From Paracoccus albicereus (GTDB taxonomy: Bacteria > Pseudomonadota > Alphaproteobacteria > Rhodobacterales > Rhodobacteraceae): a DNA stretch of 64,000 nt. A model generated the notes under the pieces. It was not told the origin of the DNA. It was given only the letters and a program-made list of their open reading frames with translations, and did no database searches. A program made the position numbers and the translations under genes. Where the stretch lies: positions 434,001-498,000 of the forward strand of contig NZ_JAKZEU010000002.1 of NCBI RefSeq assembly GCF_024359525.1, given 5' to 3'. This document shows, in pieces, positions 30,269 to 40,121 of this stretch (position 1 is the first letter of the stretch; every line of letters starts with the position of its first letter).

Positions 30269-31633
30269 TCAGCCGGCGCCGAACAGATCACCCACGAAGC
30301 CTGTCAGGTCGGTCACCGGCACCAGCCGCAAGCCGCCCTTGCCCTCGAGCTTTTGGCCGTCGGGTAAAATCGCCTGTGAAAAACCAAGTTTTTGCGCCTC
30401 TTTCAACCTGTTTTCCGCTTGAGCGACGGGTCGTAGCGCCCCGGAGAGAGAGATTTCGCCGAAGAGGACGCTTTCCGCAGGCAGCGCCGTATCCTCGCGC
30501 GCGGAGAGCAGAGCCGCTGCGATGGCGAGGTCGGCGGCAGGTTCCGACAGGCGCATTCCGCCTGCGACGTTCATGAAGACGTCGAGCCCAGCGAAGGGGA
30601 TCGCGCATCGGCTTTCGAGCACCGCGAGGATCGTCGAGACGCGCCCCGAATCGAGCCCGACGACGGTCCGGCGCGGACTTGCCAGCGTCGATGGTGCGAC
30701 CAGCGCCTGGATCTCGGTCAGCATCGGACGGGTGCCCTCGATCCCGGCGAAGACCGCGCTGCCGGGAACCGGCTGACCGCGTTCGCTGAGAAATAGGGCG
30801 GAAGGGTTCGGTACCTCGGCCAGACCTGCGCCGGTCATTTCAAAGACGCCGATCTCGTCGGCCGGGCCGAAGCGGTTCTTGACCGCGCGCAGGATGCGGA
30901 ACTGGTGGCCCCGCTCTCCCTCGAAATACAGCACCGTATCGACCATGTGCTCGACCACGCGCGGGCCGGCGATCTGGCCCTCCTTGGTGACGTGGCCGAC
31001 CAGGATCACCGCGACGCCTCGGCGCTTGGCGAAGGTCACCAACTCATGCGCGGCCGCACGGACTTGGGTCACCGAACCCGGCGCGGCCTCGACCTGATCA
31101 GACCACAGGGTCTGGATCGAATCGATCACCGCAACGTCGGGGCGTTCGGCGTCGAGCGTGGTCAGAATGTCACGCAGGCTCGTCTCGGCCCCCAGCCGGA
31201 CCTTGGCGTCCGACAGGCCGAGCCGCTCGGCCCGCATGCGGATCTGCGCGCTCGCCTCTTCGCCTGACAGATAGATCGCGTCGAGCCCGCTGCGTGCAAA
31301 GGCTGCGGCGCCCTGCAGCAGAAGGGTCGATTTGCCGATCCCGGGATCACCGCCGACCAGGATGGCCGAGCCGGGCACCAGGCCCCCGCCCAGCACCCGA
31401 TCAAGCTCGCTCAGCCCGGACTGGCTACGGCTTGGCGGTGGCTCTGAACTGGTCAGCCCGCTCAACGCGACGGGTCGCCCCTTCGCGGCGCCGAGCGCAC
31501 GGCCTGGGCCCTGGCTCAGCGGTGCTTCCTCGACGATCGTGTTCCACGCCCCGCAGGCATCGCAGCGTCCGGCCCATTTCTTGTGGACGGCGCCGCAGGC
31601 GGTGCAGGTGAAGGCGGTGACGGGCTTGGCCAT
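30269..31633 (-). CDS. radA: DNA repair protein RadA
   Basis: A RecA-like ATPase that promotes branch migration in recombination. The N-terminal four-Cys zinc finger (CTACGAVHKKWAGRCDACG) is followed by Walker A GDPGIGKST, the RadA-specific KNRFG motif (about residue 255), and a Lon-like C-terminal domain with LDSGRVSTILAVLE and the Ala/Gly-rich region. The length of 454 aa is typical. It is the first gene of a minus-strand run radA-cvpA-purF and is divergent from the lol genes. Confidence 0.95.
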   Translation of the reverse strand: MAKPVTAFTCTACGAVHKKWAGRCDACGAWNTIVEEAPLSQGPGRALGAAKGRPVALSGLTSSEPPPSRSQSGLSELDRVLGGGLVPGSAILVGGDPGIGKSTLLLQGAAAFARSGLDAIYLSGEEASAQIRMRAERLGLSDAKVRLGAETSLRDILTTLDAERPDVAVIDSIQTLWSDQVEAAPGSVTQVRAAAHELVTFAKRRGVAVILVGHVTKEGQIAGPRVVEHMVDTVLYFEGERGHQFRILRAVKNRFGPADEIGVFEMTGAGLAEVPNPSALFLSERGQPVPGSAVFAGIEGTRPMLTEIQALVAPSTLASPRRTVVGLDSGRVSTILAVLESRCAIPFAGLDVFMNVAGGMRLSEPAADLAIAAALLSAREDTALPAESVLFGEISLSGALRPVAQAENRLKEAQKLGFSQAILPDGQKLEGKGGLRLVPVTDLTGFVGDLFGAG

Positions 31634-31745
31634 GAGCGTCGGGATATGGATATTCGGGTGAAGAAGAAAGGGCTCACGCCATTGTCGGCTTGATCTTTCG
31701 GGGGGGCGCGGTCAGGGTCTGCGCGATTTCTGGACCTGTCCCGAC

Positions 31746-33047
31746 ATGCCTTCTCCTGCACCCTTTTCCCGCTACGAATTCCTGATCGCCTGGCGCTATC
31801 TGCGTGCGCGCCGGTCCGAAGGCGGGGTCAGCGTGATGACCTGGATCAGCCTGATCGGCATCGCGCTTGGCGTGATGGCGCTGATCGCCACGCTCGCCGT
31901 GCGCGCGGGTTTCCGCACCGAATTCGTCGACACGATCCTTGGCGCGAACGCGCATAGCAGCGTCTACATGGCGCCGACCAGCTTCACCAACGATCTGACC
32001 GGCGAGACCTATACCCAGTCCGGCCGGATCGAGGATTACGACGCCCTGGCTGCCCGCATCGCTGACATTCCCGGGGTCACCCGCGCGAACGCGCTGGTCC
32101 GGGGGCAGGTGATGGTGACCTCTGGCGACCGGTCCAACGTGGCCGAGGTCTATGGCGTGACACCCGAGGCGCTGGAAGCGATCCCGCGCATCACCGATCC
32201 CGAAACATCGGCCGGCAACATCGCGGACTTCCCCGAAGGCATCGCGATCGGCGAAGGGATCGCGCGCGAACTGGCGGTGGGCATCGGCGACACGGTTCGC
32301 CTGATCTCGCCCAACGGGGCGAGGACCGCGATGGGCACGACGCCGCGGGTCAGTTCATTCGAGGTGACCTATATCTTCAGCGCCGGGCGTTACGACATCG
32401 ACCGCACGCGCATCTACATGCCGTTCACCGAGGCGCAGTCCTACTTCAACCGCGAGGGGGCAGCGGACGAGATCGAAGTCTATGTGGCCGAGCCGGAACG
32501 GGTCGAGACGCTGACCCCGGCGTTGCTGCAGGCCGCGGGGCAGGGCGCTTTGGTGTGGAACTGGAAGGACGCCTCGTCCTCGTTCCTGTCTGCGCTGGAT
32601 ATCGAGGATGACGTGATGTTCGTGATCCTGTCGGTGCTGGTGCTGATCGCGGCGATGAACATCACCTCGGGTCTGGTGATGCTGGTCAAGAACAAGGGCC
32701 GTGACATCGGCATCTTGCGCACGATGGGTCTGACCGAAGGTGCTGTTCTGCGGGTGTTTTTCCTCTGCGGGGCCTTCACGGGGATCCTGGGCACGCTGGC
32801 CGGCGTAGTGCTGGGTGTGGCGCTGGCGCTGAATGTCGAGAACATCATGTCGCTGCTGAACGCAGCCACGGCGGGTGGGGCGTGGCAGGCCGAAGTGCGC
32901 GGCATCTACAAGCTGCCGGCGGAACTTCGGGCCTGGGACGTGGGGCGCGCCGTCGCGCTGTCGCTGGTCCTGTCCTTCCTCGTCACGCTGTTCCCCGCAC
33001 GGCGCGCGGCACGGATGAGCCCGGTCGAGGCGCTGCGCTATGAGTGA
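31746..33047 (+). CDS. Lipoprotein-releasing ABC transporter permease LolC/LolE
   Basis: Inner-membrane part of the Lol machine that extracts lipoproteins for transfer to LolA. An N-terminal membrane helix follows [21 protein letters not shown] large periplasmic domain (about 55-270) and three C-terminal helices (from [18 protein letters not shown]) follow, the standard MacB/FtsX topology. At 433 aa it is complete. As in other alphaproteobacteria there is a single permease, which may act as a homodimer. It overlaps lolD by 8 nt. Confidence 0.93.
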   Translation: MPSPAPFSRYEFLIAWRYLRARRSEGGVSVMTWISLIGIALGVMALIATLAVRAGFRTEFVDTILGANAHSSVYMAPTSFTNDLTGETYTQSGRIEDYDALAARIADIPGVTRANALVRGQVMVTSGDRSNVAEVYGVTPEALEAIPRITDPETSAGNIADFPEGIAIGEGIARELAVGIGDTVRLISPNGARTAMGTTPRVSSFEVTYIFSAGRYDIDRTRIYMPFTEAQSYFNREGAADEIEVYVAEPERVETLTPALLQAAGQGALVWNWKDASSSFLSALDIEDDVMFVILSVLVLIAAMNITSGLVMLVKNKGRDIGILRTMGLTEGAVLRVFFLCGAFTGILGTLAGVVLGVALALNVENIMSLLNAATAGGAWQAEVRGIYKLPAELRAWDVGRAVALSLVLSFLVTLFPARRAARMSPVEALRYE

Positions 33048-33708
33048 GGTGCTGCGGCTTTCCGGTGTCGGCAAGACCTATGCCAAGGACGGTCCCTCGC
33101 CGGTCGAGGTCCTGTCGGGGATCGATCTGAACGTCGTGCGGGGCGAGGTCGTGGCGCTGGTCGCGCCGTCGGGTGCGGGCAAGTCGACGCTGCTGCATAT
33201 CGCGGGGCTTCTGGACACCGCCGATGCCGGACAGGTCTGGCTGAACGGGCGCGACATGACGCAGGCGAGCGACCGCGCGCGCACCGATGCGCGCCGGGCC
33301 GATGTCGGATTTGTCTATCAGTTCCATCACTTGCTGCCGGAGTTTTCTGCGGCCGAGAACATCATCCTGCCGCAATTGGCCAATGCGGTCCCGCGCCGGC
33401 AGGCCGCGGACCGGGCTGCCGATCTGCTGGATAGGGTCGGCCTGTCGGCGCGCGCGAACCACCGCCCGGCGGAGCTATCCGGGGGCGAACAGCAGCGGGT
33501 CGCCTTCTGTCGGGCCCTGGCCAACCAACCCTCGCTGTTGCTGGCGGACGAGCCGACGGGAAACCTTGATCCCGACACCTCGGATCGGGTGTTCGAGGTG
33601 CTGATGGGTCTGGTTCGAGAGACCGGACTGGCGGCGCTGATCGCCACCCATAACCATGAGCTGGCCGGGCGGATGGACCGCCTCATCCGTTTGGGTGAGG
33701 AACATTAA
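33040..33708 (+). CDS. lolD: Lipoprotein-releasing ABC transporter ATPase LolD
   Basis: Energises lipoprotein release together with the preceding permease. Walker A is APSGAGKST, the Q loop is [14 protein letters not shown], the signature is [15 protein letters not shown], Walker B is [12 protein letters not shown] and the switch is ATHNHE. At 222 aa it is the normal size. The FHHLLPEF sequence is typical for LolD compared with other ABC ATPases. The start codon lies inside the end of the permease gene, so the two subunits should be made in step. Confidence 0.93.
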   Translation: MSEVLRLSGVGKTYAKDGPSPVEVLSGIDLNVVRGEVVALVAPSGAGKSTLLHIAGLLDTADAGQVWLNGRDMTQASDRARTDARRADVGFVYQFHHLLPEFSAAENIILPQLANAVPRRQAADRAADLLDRVGLSARANHRPAELSGGEQQRVAFCRALANQPSLLLADEPTGNLDPDTSDRVFEVLMGLVRETGLAALIATHNHELAGRMDRLIRLGEEH

Positions 33709-33807
33709 CCTTTCGACCGCGTACCGAGCGTGCGGTAGGCGCGCAACGGCGCAACAGCCTGACAGTCTTTTCGACCAGCATTTGCAGGGTTTGGCGCTGT
33801 GACATCC

Positions 33808-33851
33808 GTACACCGCGCGTACACAGGCTGTACACAACCTGTACACAGGCT
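33808..33851. repeat. Four tandem 11-bp repeats upstream of the PAP2-like gene
   Basis: Four head-to-tail units of exactly 11 bp, each beginning GTACAC: GTACACCGCGC, GTACACAGGCT, GTACACAACCT, GTACACAGGCT. Units 2 and 4 are identical. An 11-bp period places the same DNA face near every helical turn, as in operator arrays or iterons. The array ends 71 nt before the GTG start at 33923, within the 214-nt gap after lolD. Nothing else is recognised in that gap except isolated TTAAC half-sites. Confidence 0.8.
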
Positions 33852-33922
33852 GCGCGCGTGCGGTTAGGGGTTGATTAACGGCCGTTGCCTGGTCGGCGCG
33901 GTGCATGGGACAGGGGGCAGGG

Positions 33923-34435
33923 GTGAAGACAGCGTTCACGGGAATGGTGATGGCGGCGACGCTGGCGGGCTCGGCGGCCGCGGACCCGTTCGAGAATTTC
34001 GGCACCGCGATGAAATACGCCCTGCCGCTGGCCGGGGCTGTCTGTGCCGCCGACCAGGGACGGCTGGAGGATTACGCGGTTCGCGGCCTGATCCAAGTCG
34101 TCGTCGTCCGCGGCCTGAAAAGCTGGTTCGACGGCACACCCATCGGCACCCGACCGGTCCGCGCAACCGAAGTCGGGCGCGGGTTTCCGTCCGGCCATAC
34201 CGCAGCCGCGGCCTTCGGCGCAGCCGATCTGGCGGGCAAGTGCTTTCCCGACGACGTCGCGGCGGGAGCCGCAGCCTACGGCGCCGCCGGCCTGACCGGC
34301 GTAAGCCGCATCCATGCCGGTCAGCACACGGCGCAGCAGGTCTGGGCAGGCGGGCTGATCGGATTCAGCTTCGGCGCGGCGGATTTCGGGATCGGGACCG
34401 AGGGGGCGAGCTTCAGTGTGGGGATGCGGTTTTGA
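33923..34435 (+). CDS. PAP2-like phosphatase-fold protein, exported, with altered catalytic motif
   Basis: About 170 aa with a signal peptide (VKTAFTGMVMAATLAGSAAA, then D). The PAP2 motif PSGHTAAA is present, and motif 3 is SRIHAGQH. The Asp expected four residues after this His is Gln (HTAQQ), and the motif 1 spacing KSWFDGTPIGTRP is longer than K-X6-RP. Activity is therefore doubtful. I prefer the GTG at 33923 because a GGGGG-rich ribosome site precedes it; ATG at 33905 is the alternative. The mature protein is small and Ala/Gly-rich, unlike the multi-span lipid phosphatases. Confidence 0.7.
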   Translation: MKTAFTGMVMAATLAGSAAADPFENFGTAMKYALPLAGAVCAADQGRLEDYAVRGLIQVVVVRGLKSWFDGTPIGTRPVRATEVGRGFPSGHTAAAAFGAADLAGKCFPDDVAAGAAAYGAAGLTGVSRIHAGQHTAQQVWAGGLIGFSFGAADFGIGTEGASFSVGMRF

Positions 34436-34558
34436 GGCTCGTGAAAGCGTGTAGAATCTTCCTTCGGCCTGAGTAAGGCGTGGCGAACGACAACGCGCTT
34501 GCTCGGGCTTCCCGCCGTTCCGCGCGATCCGCTTTCATGACATGACTTGGCCGAGCAG

Positions 34559-35260
34559 CTAGCTGAAGCGGCTGTCTGCCTCTATCACCGCCGCCACCCG
34601 CTCCTGCAGGTCCCAGATATACGGGTCGTGGATCCCTGCCTCTTCCAGTCCCCGTGCAGTCCTCAGCAGGTATTCCGCCCCAGAACCGGCGGCGCCGTTC
34701 GCGGTGGCGAGGCGGAGGGCCTGATCCTCTATCGGCAGGTCGGCCACGTCGATATCGACCGGATCCGCGTAGAAGGTCAGGGCTTCGCTGCGGCCTTCGG
34801 CGGTCTCGATCGTGATCCAGCGCGCGTTGGCCGATAGTTCATGCGCGACCAGTTCGCGGGCCAGGATCGCGCGCATCGAGTCAGCCTCGGTCCCGGCAGC
34901 GATGTCCAGAACCACGCCCTCGCAGGTACCGCCCGAGGCGAGCGCCAACATCAATCCGGGCTGGTCATGCGAGCCGCGGAAGTAGTCGAGCGGGATCGAG
35001 AAACTGCGGTGCCATCCGATCGCGGTCGCGCGACGGCGGCGGCCGACGGCGAAGTCGGGATTCCAGATCAGCGAGCCGTAGGCGAAGATGGGGATCGGCC
35101 GCGCGCGACCGTCGATCAGCGTGGCGGCGAGGCGGTCGAGATCGGCCTCATCCAGCAGCCGCCAGTCCGGGTTGTGGCGCGGCGCATCTGTCGGACGGGT
35201 GACGCGGCGAACGTGGTCCTCGGTCAGGCGCATGACGCGCGGCGATTTCGCGTCATACAT
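34559..35260 (-). CDS. ChaC-type gamma-glutamylcyclotransferase
   Basis: Probably cleaves the gamma-glutamyl bond of glutathione, giving 5-oxoproline and Cys-Gly. The glycine loop motif is YGSLIWNP (about residues 62-69) and the likely catalytic glutamate is in TCEGVVLDI. The 233 aa start at ATG 35260 behind GGAGG; a TTG one codon upstream is less likely. The start lies inside the last codons of parE (8-nt overlap), so the genes are probably co-transcribed. There is no chaA/chaB nearby. Confidence 0.88.
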   Translation of the reverse strand: MYDAKSPRVMRLTEDHVRRVTRPTDAPRHNPDWRLLDEADLDRLAATLIDGRARPIPIFAYGSLIWNPDFAVGRRRRATAIGWHRSFSIPLDYFRGSHDQPGLMLALASGGTCEGVVLDIAAGTEADSMRAILARELVAHELSANARWITIETAEGRSEALTFYADPVDIDVADLPIEDQALRLATANGAAGSGAEYLLRTARGLEEAGIHDPYIWDLQERVAAVIEADSRFS

Positions 35261-37217
35261 CAAGATCCTCCACGAACCTCGCGTTTTCCTGGATATATTC
35301 GAAGCGCAGCTCTGGCTTCTTGCCCATCAGACGCTCGACCAGATCGCCGGTTTCGCCTGCCTCATCCTCGTCGATGCTGACCCGGATCAGCTTGCGCGTC
35401 GCCGGATTCATCGTCGTGTCCTTCAGGTCCTTGGCGTCCATCTCGCCCAGACCCTTGAAGCGCTGCATGTCGATCTTTCCCTTGCCGCCCAAGCCCTTGG
35501 CCATCAGACGTTCCTTTTCGGCGTCGTCGGCGACATAGACGCGATGCGCGCCTTGGGTCAGCCGGTAGAGCGGCGGGCAGGCCAGATACAGATGGCCACG
35601 ATCAACCAGCGGACGCATCTGGGTGAAGAAGAACGTCATCAGCAGGCTGGCGATATGGGCACCGTCGACATCGGCATCGGTCATGATGATGATCTTGTCA
35701 TAGCGCAGATCGTCGATGTTGAACTTGCCTCCCATTCCGACGCCAAGTGCCTGACACAGATCGGATAATTCGGCGTTCTGACCCATTTTCGAGGACGCTG
35801 CGCCCAGCACGTTCAGGATCTTGCCGCGCAGCGGCAGCAGGGCTTGTGTCTTGCGGTCGCGCGCGGCCTTGGCGGAACCGCCCGCGCTGTCACCCTCGAC
35901 GATGAAGATCTCGGTCCCGTCACGCGCTGTGGCGCTGCAATCGACCAGCTTGCCGGGAAGGCGCAGCTTGCGGGTCGCGGTCTTGCGGGCGGTTTCCTTT
36001 TCGGCGCGGCGGCGCAGGCGTTCTTCGGCGCGCAGGACGAGAAAGTCGAGAATCGCGCCCGCGGATTTCGTGTCTGCCGCCAGCCAGGTGTCGAAATGGT
36101 CGCGCACGGCATTTTCGACCAGCCGCGCGGCTTCGGTCGTCGCCAGCCGGTCTTTGGTCTGGCCGACGAATTCGGGTTCGCGGATGAAGCAGCTGACCAG
36201 AGCGCAGCCACCGGTCAGAAGGTCGTCACGGGTGATCTGGGCCGCCTTGCGGTTGCTGATGCGCTCGCCATAGGCGCGGATGCCCTTGAGGATCGCGGAC
36301 CAGAATCCGGCCTCGTGTGTGCCGCCCTCGGGGGTCGGGACGGTGTTGCAGTAGGACTGGATGAAGCCGTCGCGGGCGGGGGTCCAGTTGATCGCCCAAT
36401 CGACCTTGCCAGGCACGCCGAAGCGCGGCTGGAAGTCGACGCTGCCGGCGAAGGGCCGGTCGGCATAGGTGGTCGCGCCGGAGAGCGTTTCGGACAGGTA
36501 ATCGGCGAGGCCGCCGGGGAAGTGGAACGTGGCTTCGCGGGGGGTCTCGCCATCATCGATCTCGGATTTCCAGCGGATCTCGACGCCCGAGAACAGGTAG
36601 GCCTTGGACTTCACCATCTTCAGAAGCCGTGCAGGCTTGAAGCGGTGATGGCCAAAGATCTCTTCGTCGGCATGGAAGGTGACGGTCGTTCCGCGACGAT
36701 TCGGGGCGGCGCCGATCTGTGCGACCGGACCCTGCGGGATGCCGCGGGAGAAGCGCTGTTCGAACAGCTCGCGGTTGCGAGCGACCTGGACGATCAGCGT
36801 GTCGCTGAGCGCGTTGACGACCGAGGCGCCGACGCCGTGCAGACCGCCCGAGGTCTGGTAGGCGTCGCCCGAGAACTTTCCCCCGGCATGGAGCGTGCAG
36901 AGGATCACCTCGAGCGCGGATTTGCCCGGGAATTTCGGATGCGGGTCGATCGGGATGCCGCGGCCGTTGTCGCGGATGGTGACGGCGTGATCGGCGTGCA
37001 GCTCGACCTCGATGCGGGTGGCGTGGCCTGCGACCGCCTCGTCCATCGCGTTGTCGAGGATCTCGGCGACGAGATGATGCAGCGCGCGTTCATCGGTGCC
37101 GCCGATATACATGCCGGGCCGCTTGCGCACCGGTTCCAGCCCCTCGAGCACCTCGATCGAGGCGGCGGAATAGCTGTCGCCGCCGGAATCGGGCGTAGGG
37201 AAAAGATCATCGGCCAT
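35253..37217 (-). CDS. parE: DNA topoisomerase IV subunit B ParE
   Basis: ATPase subunit that unlinks daughter chromosomes with ParC. The GHKL motifs ILDNAMDEAVAG and DNGRGIPIDPHPKF are followed by the transducer domain and the TOPRIM motifs EGDSAGGSAK and DADVDGAHI. The 654 aa lack the extra insert found in many GyrB proteins, and the TPEGGTHEAGF loop is intact. Together with length this favours ParE over GyrB. The start is ATG at 37217. The chaC-like gene overlaps its 3' end. Confidence 0.93.
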   Translation of the reverse strand: MADDLFPTPDSGGDSYSAASIEVLEGLEPVRKRPGMYIGGTDERALHHLVAEILDNAMDEAVAGHATRIEVELHADHAVTIRDNGRGIPIDPHPKFPGKSALEVILCTLHAGGKFSGDAYQTSGGLHGVGASVVNALSDTLIVQVARNRELFEQRFSRGIPQGPVAQIGAAPNRRGTTVTFHADEEIFGHHRFKPARLLKMVKSKAYLFSGVEIRWKSEIDDGETPREATFHFPGGLADYLSETLSGATTYADRPFAGSVDFQPRFGVPGKVDWAINWTPARDGFIQSYCNTVPTPEGGTHEAGFWSAILKGIRAYGERISNRKAAQITRDDLLTGGCALVSCFIREPEFVGQTKDRLATTEAARLVENAVRDHFDTWLAADTKSAGAILDFLVLRAEERLRRRAEKETARKTATRKLRLPGKLVDCSATARDGTEIFIVEGDSAGGSAKAARDRKTQALLPLRGKILNVLGAASSKMGQNAELSDLCQALGVGMGGKFNIDDLRYDKIIIMTDADVDGAHIASLLMTFFFTQMRPLVDRGHLYLACPPLYRLTQGAHRVYVADDAEKERLMAKGLGGKGKIDMQRFKGLGEMDAKDLKDTTMNPATRKLIRVSIDEDEAGETGDLVERLMGKKPELRFEYIQENARFVEDLDV

Positions 37218-37335
37218 GGCGCTGCTCGTCTTGTTGCTTAGTGCGACTATCTCACGGCCGAGGGTCGCCGCGCAAGCATTGGTGGTGCCGCGACCAGGGC
37301 GCGCTAGGGGTTGCGCACGATCGCATCAGTTCGGT

Positions 37336-37986
37336 TCAGGCGGGTTCCGCCTGACGCATCGCCCACATCGTCTGGAAGGCGGGACGCTTCTGGCAGTCCT
37401 GCAGCCATGCGATGAGCGAGGGGAACCGGGCCATCAGCGCGTCGTGGCCCTGCGCATAGCGGATTACCTCGGCCACGTTGATGTCTGCGACGGTGAAGCG
37501 GTTGCCGACCATCTGCCCACCGCGCGACAGGTGATCCTCCAGCACCTGAAGAGGTCGCATCAGGCGTTCGGCGGCGTTGGCGACCAAGGCGCGGTCCTCG
37601 GACCCGCGGCTGTCACCGAGAAACAGGACGGTCAGCGCATCGGGCTCGATCGCGGTCGCGGCGAAGAACGACCATTGCATCATCAGCGCATCTTCGGCCG
37701 CGTCGGCGGGACCGAGCGGAAGACCATGCTTGCGGGCAAGATACAGCGTGCAGGCCATCGATTCCGACAGGACCAGCCCGTCATCCTCGATCACCGGGAT
37801 CGCGCCTGCGGGCGACAGCGCCAGAAAGGCGGGCGTGCGCGTGTTCAGCGGGGCGTCGCGCGCCATCGGATCGGCAAGCCGATAGGCCTGGATCACCGGC
37901 TCCTGACGGTAGTCGAGCCCGATTTCGTGGCAGAGCCAGATCAGTCGCGACGCGCGCGAGCGGGTGACACCGTGAATGACCAGCAT
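37336..37986 (-). CDS. Glutathione S-transferase family protein
   Basis: A 216-aa cytosolic GST. The N-terminal thioredoxin-like domain (1-80) contains the candidate catalytic serine in TRSRASRLIW and the glutathione-binding cis-Pro and SES motif (AIPVIEDDGLVLSESMA). The alpha-helical C-terminal domain contains the capping-type sequence FTVADINVAEV. The physiological substrate is unknown. It has its own gap of about 120 nt to parE and is not clearly in an operon. Confidence 0.9.
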   Translation of the reverse strand: MLVIHGVTRSRASRLIWLCHEIGLDYRQEPVIQAYRLADPMARDAPLNTRTPAFLALSPAGAIPVIEDDGLVLSESMACTLYLARKHGLPLGPADAAEDALMMQWSFFAATAIEPDALTVLFLGDSRGSEDRALVANAAERLMRPLQVLEDHLSRGGQMVGNRFTVADINVAEVIRYAQGHDALMARFPSLIAWLQDCQKRPAFQTMWAMRQAEPA

Positions 37987-38105
37987 GAGGACTCCGAAAC
38001 CTTGCGGCGCCCATAAAGCACGGCTTGAACCTGACGGAAAGGGCGGCCGCCCGTGCGATCACCCGCCCTTGATCGATCGGATCATCAAGGACGAAAGAGC
38101 GCGAC

Positions 38106-39866
38106 CTATTGCTGAATGACCGAGCAGGAATTGGCGCGGGCTGCCATCTGGTCGCACAGCGCCTGCGCGGTCGAGCGGCTCATCCCCGCCATCCGCGGCT
38201 CCCAACCGCGCGCAGTGTCGGCGACGCTGCGATGGGCGCGGGCGACGGCATCGCCCCCTTGCAGCACGGTCTGCATCAGCAGCTTGTCGGCCTCGGTCTT
38301 GGACTTGATCGGGCCGAGGGTGATGCCCCAGCCGGTCCCGCCCGATTTTGCGCGCGAGACGAGTTCGGTCGGTTCAGGCTCACCTCGGTCGCCTTCGCCC
38401 ATGGCGGCGAGGATGACGGTATCCGAGCGCGGCGCCGGCGCAGTCGACGAGGCGAGCGCCATGACCCGCGACGCAGCCGCGGCAACCGGCGCGGCGGACG
38501 CGACGGCGGCAGGTGCAACCTCGGCCGTGGTGGCCGGCTGGGCGATGGGTGCCGAGGCCGTTTCGTCCGTCTCGTCAAGCGACGCCGTGCTGGCCGAGCC
38601 GCTGCGCGGCGAGGGGACGGGGCGGGCGGAGGATTGCAGGACACCACCGGCGATGCTGCCAGAGGGAGCTGCGGCCGGTGCGCTGGCCGCCATCTCGACG
38701 GCCGCGTCGACGGCGGACGGCTCGACCGCCTGGGCGGTTCCGGCGCGCCGTGCGGGACGGGCGCTGGATGCAAGCGACATCCGCGCATCGGCGGGAACGG
38801 ATGCCGCCGGATCAGGCGTCGCCGCAGCGGCGGGCGTCGCGATGGCCTGGGCCACCGCAGCGGCAAGCTGGTCGGGCCGGACGGTGGATGCGGCGGCGCT
38901 GGCGCGGCGCGGAGGCTCGGACCGAGTCAGGACCATCCGCTCGGCCCGCGGGGCGGTCGCGATCGGCTTGGGTTCGACCTGGGCGCGGCGCACGACCTTC
39001 TGGGCCAGAAGCTGCGGCGGCTCGGGGCGAACTTCGCGGACGCGAGCCGGGACGCGGCCAAAGCCCGCATCCAGCAATTGCGCCATCACCTGGTTGCGCT
39101 GCGCGGTCGAGGTGCCGCCGAAGACGGTCGCCACGATGCGCTTGTTGCCGCGATGGGCCGATGCGGTCAGGTTGAAGCCCGCCGCGCGGGTATAGCCGGT
39201 CTTGATCCCGTCAGCGCCGGGATAGGCGTCGAGGAAGCGCTTGTTCGTCGAGGACACGGTGGTCACGCCGGCATCGGCGCTGCGGCGCGAGAACAGGTTG
39301 TAATATTGAGGGAAATCATAGAACAGGCGGCGGCCCAGGATCGACATGTCCTCGGCCGTGGAATAGTGCCCGTCCTGCGTCAGGCCGTTGGCATTGCGGA
39401 AATTCGTGTTGCGCATGCCGAGCGCTTTGGCGGTCGCCGTCATTTGCGCCGCAAAAGCCTCTTCCGAGCCGGCGATGCCTTCGCCGATGGCGGTTGCGGC
39501 GTCGTTCGCGGATTTGATCGCGGCGGCCCGCAGGAGGTAGCGCAATTCGATCTGCTGACCTGCGCGCAGCCCGAGTTTCGATGGCGGTTCAGCGGCCGCA
39601 TTGCTGCTGACCGTGAAGCGGCTGTCCAGCCGGACCTGTCCACGTTCGACCGCTGCGAAGGCGAGGTAGAGCGTCATCATCTTGGTGAGCGAGGCCGGAT
39701 GCAGCCGCGTCGTCGCGTTCTGGGCGTAGACCGGCTTGCCGGTTCGCGCGTCCATCACGTAGGCGGCGAAGGGTGCCGCGACACCTTGCGCGGGAGCCAT
39801 GGCGGTCCCGACAGCCAGCATCAATATCATCGCCCACAGCCGGGCGGCATCAGGAAATTTGGTCAC
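38106..39866 (-). CDS. D-alanyl-D-alanine carboxypeptidase (S11 family) with SPOR-like C-terminus
   Basis: Periplasmic penicillin-binding enzyme that trims peptidoglycan stem peptides. A signal peptide (about 1-31) precedes the catalytic triad SLTK (S59-K62), SAN (119-121) and KTG in DGIKTGYTR. After the S11 core there is a long Ala/Pro-rich disordered linker of over 200 residues. A C-terminal segment of about 75 residues follows (GWGITLGPIKSKTEADKLLM), resembling a SPOR domain that binds denuded glycan. The start codon is GTG at 39866. At 586 aa it is much longer than E. coli DacA (about 400), owing to linker and tail. Confidence 0.9.
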   Translation of the reverse strand: MTKFPDAARLWAMILMLAVGTAMAPAQGVAAPFAAYVMDARTGKPVYAQNATTRLHPASLTKMMTLYLAFAAVERGQVRLDSRFTVSSNAAAEPPSKLGLRAGQQIELRYLLRAAAIKSANDAATAIGEGIAGSEEAFAAQMTATAKALGMRNTNFRNANGLTQDGHYSTAEDMSILGRRLFYDFPQYYNLFSRRSADAGVTTVSSTNKRFLDAYPGADGIKTGYTRAAGFNLTASAHRGNKRIVATVFGGTSTAQRNQVMAQLLDAGFGRVPARVREVRPEPPQLLAQKVVRRAQVEPKPIATAPRAERMVLTRSEPPRRASAAASTVRPDQLAAAVAQAIATPAAAATPDPAASVPADARMSLASSARPARRAGTAQAVEPSAVDAAVEMAASAPAAAPSGSIAGGVLQSSARPVPSPRSGSASTASLDETDETASAPIAQPATTAEVAPAAVASAAPVAAAASRVMALASSTAPAPRSDTVILAAMGEGDRGEPEPTELVSRAKSGGTGWGITLGPIKSKTEADKLLMQTVLQGGDAVARAHRSVADTARGWEPRMAGMSRSTAQALCDQMAARANSCSVIQQ

Positions 39867-39994
39867 TGCCTCGATCTCTTCTGCCTCGGGGGCGCGTCTT
39901 TTGTCGCACGCCCTTCTTAATTATTCGACAATAGCACGGGGATCGTCACGACGAAACCACGGATTTGTCAATTCCGGCCTTTTGAGACGGGCCA

Positions 39995-40016
39995 CGGACG
40001 CAACCCTCTGCGTCCG
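39995..40016. other. Short perfect hairpin upstream of clpS
   Basis: CGGACGCA and TGCGTCCG (8 bp, 6-nt loop) lie in the 255-nt gap between the divergent dacA-type gene and clpS. No T-run follows on either strand within a few bases. It could be an operator or an mRNA leader structure. The rest of this gap shows an AT-rich patch (near 39915) that may hold the dacA promoter. Confidence 0.4.
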
Positions 40017-40121
40017 GGTCGGGGGTTTCAAGATCGGCAAAAGCAACTATATTCGGTCGCGACAGGCCCTGACATGCGCGCCGGACGAAGGGCGCGCCGA
40101 CAAACCCGCGCGAAGCTTTTC

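Noticed and set aside
34436..34558. Imperfect inverted repeat GTGAAAGCG / CGCTTTCAT in the gap after the PAP2-like gene
   Set aside because: Arms are short and about 80 nt apart. No terminator or known operator pattern, so it may be chance.
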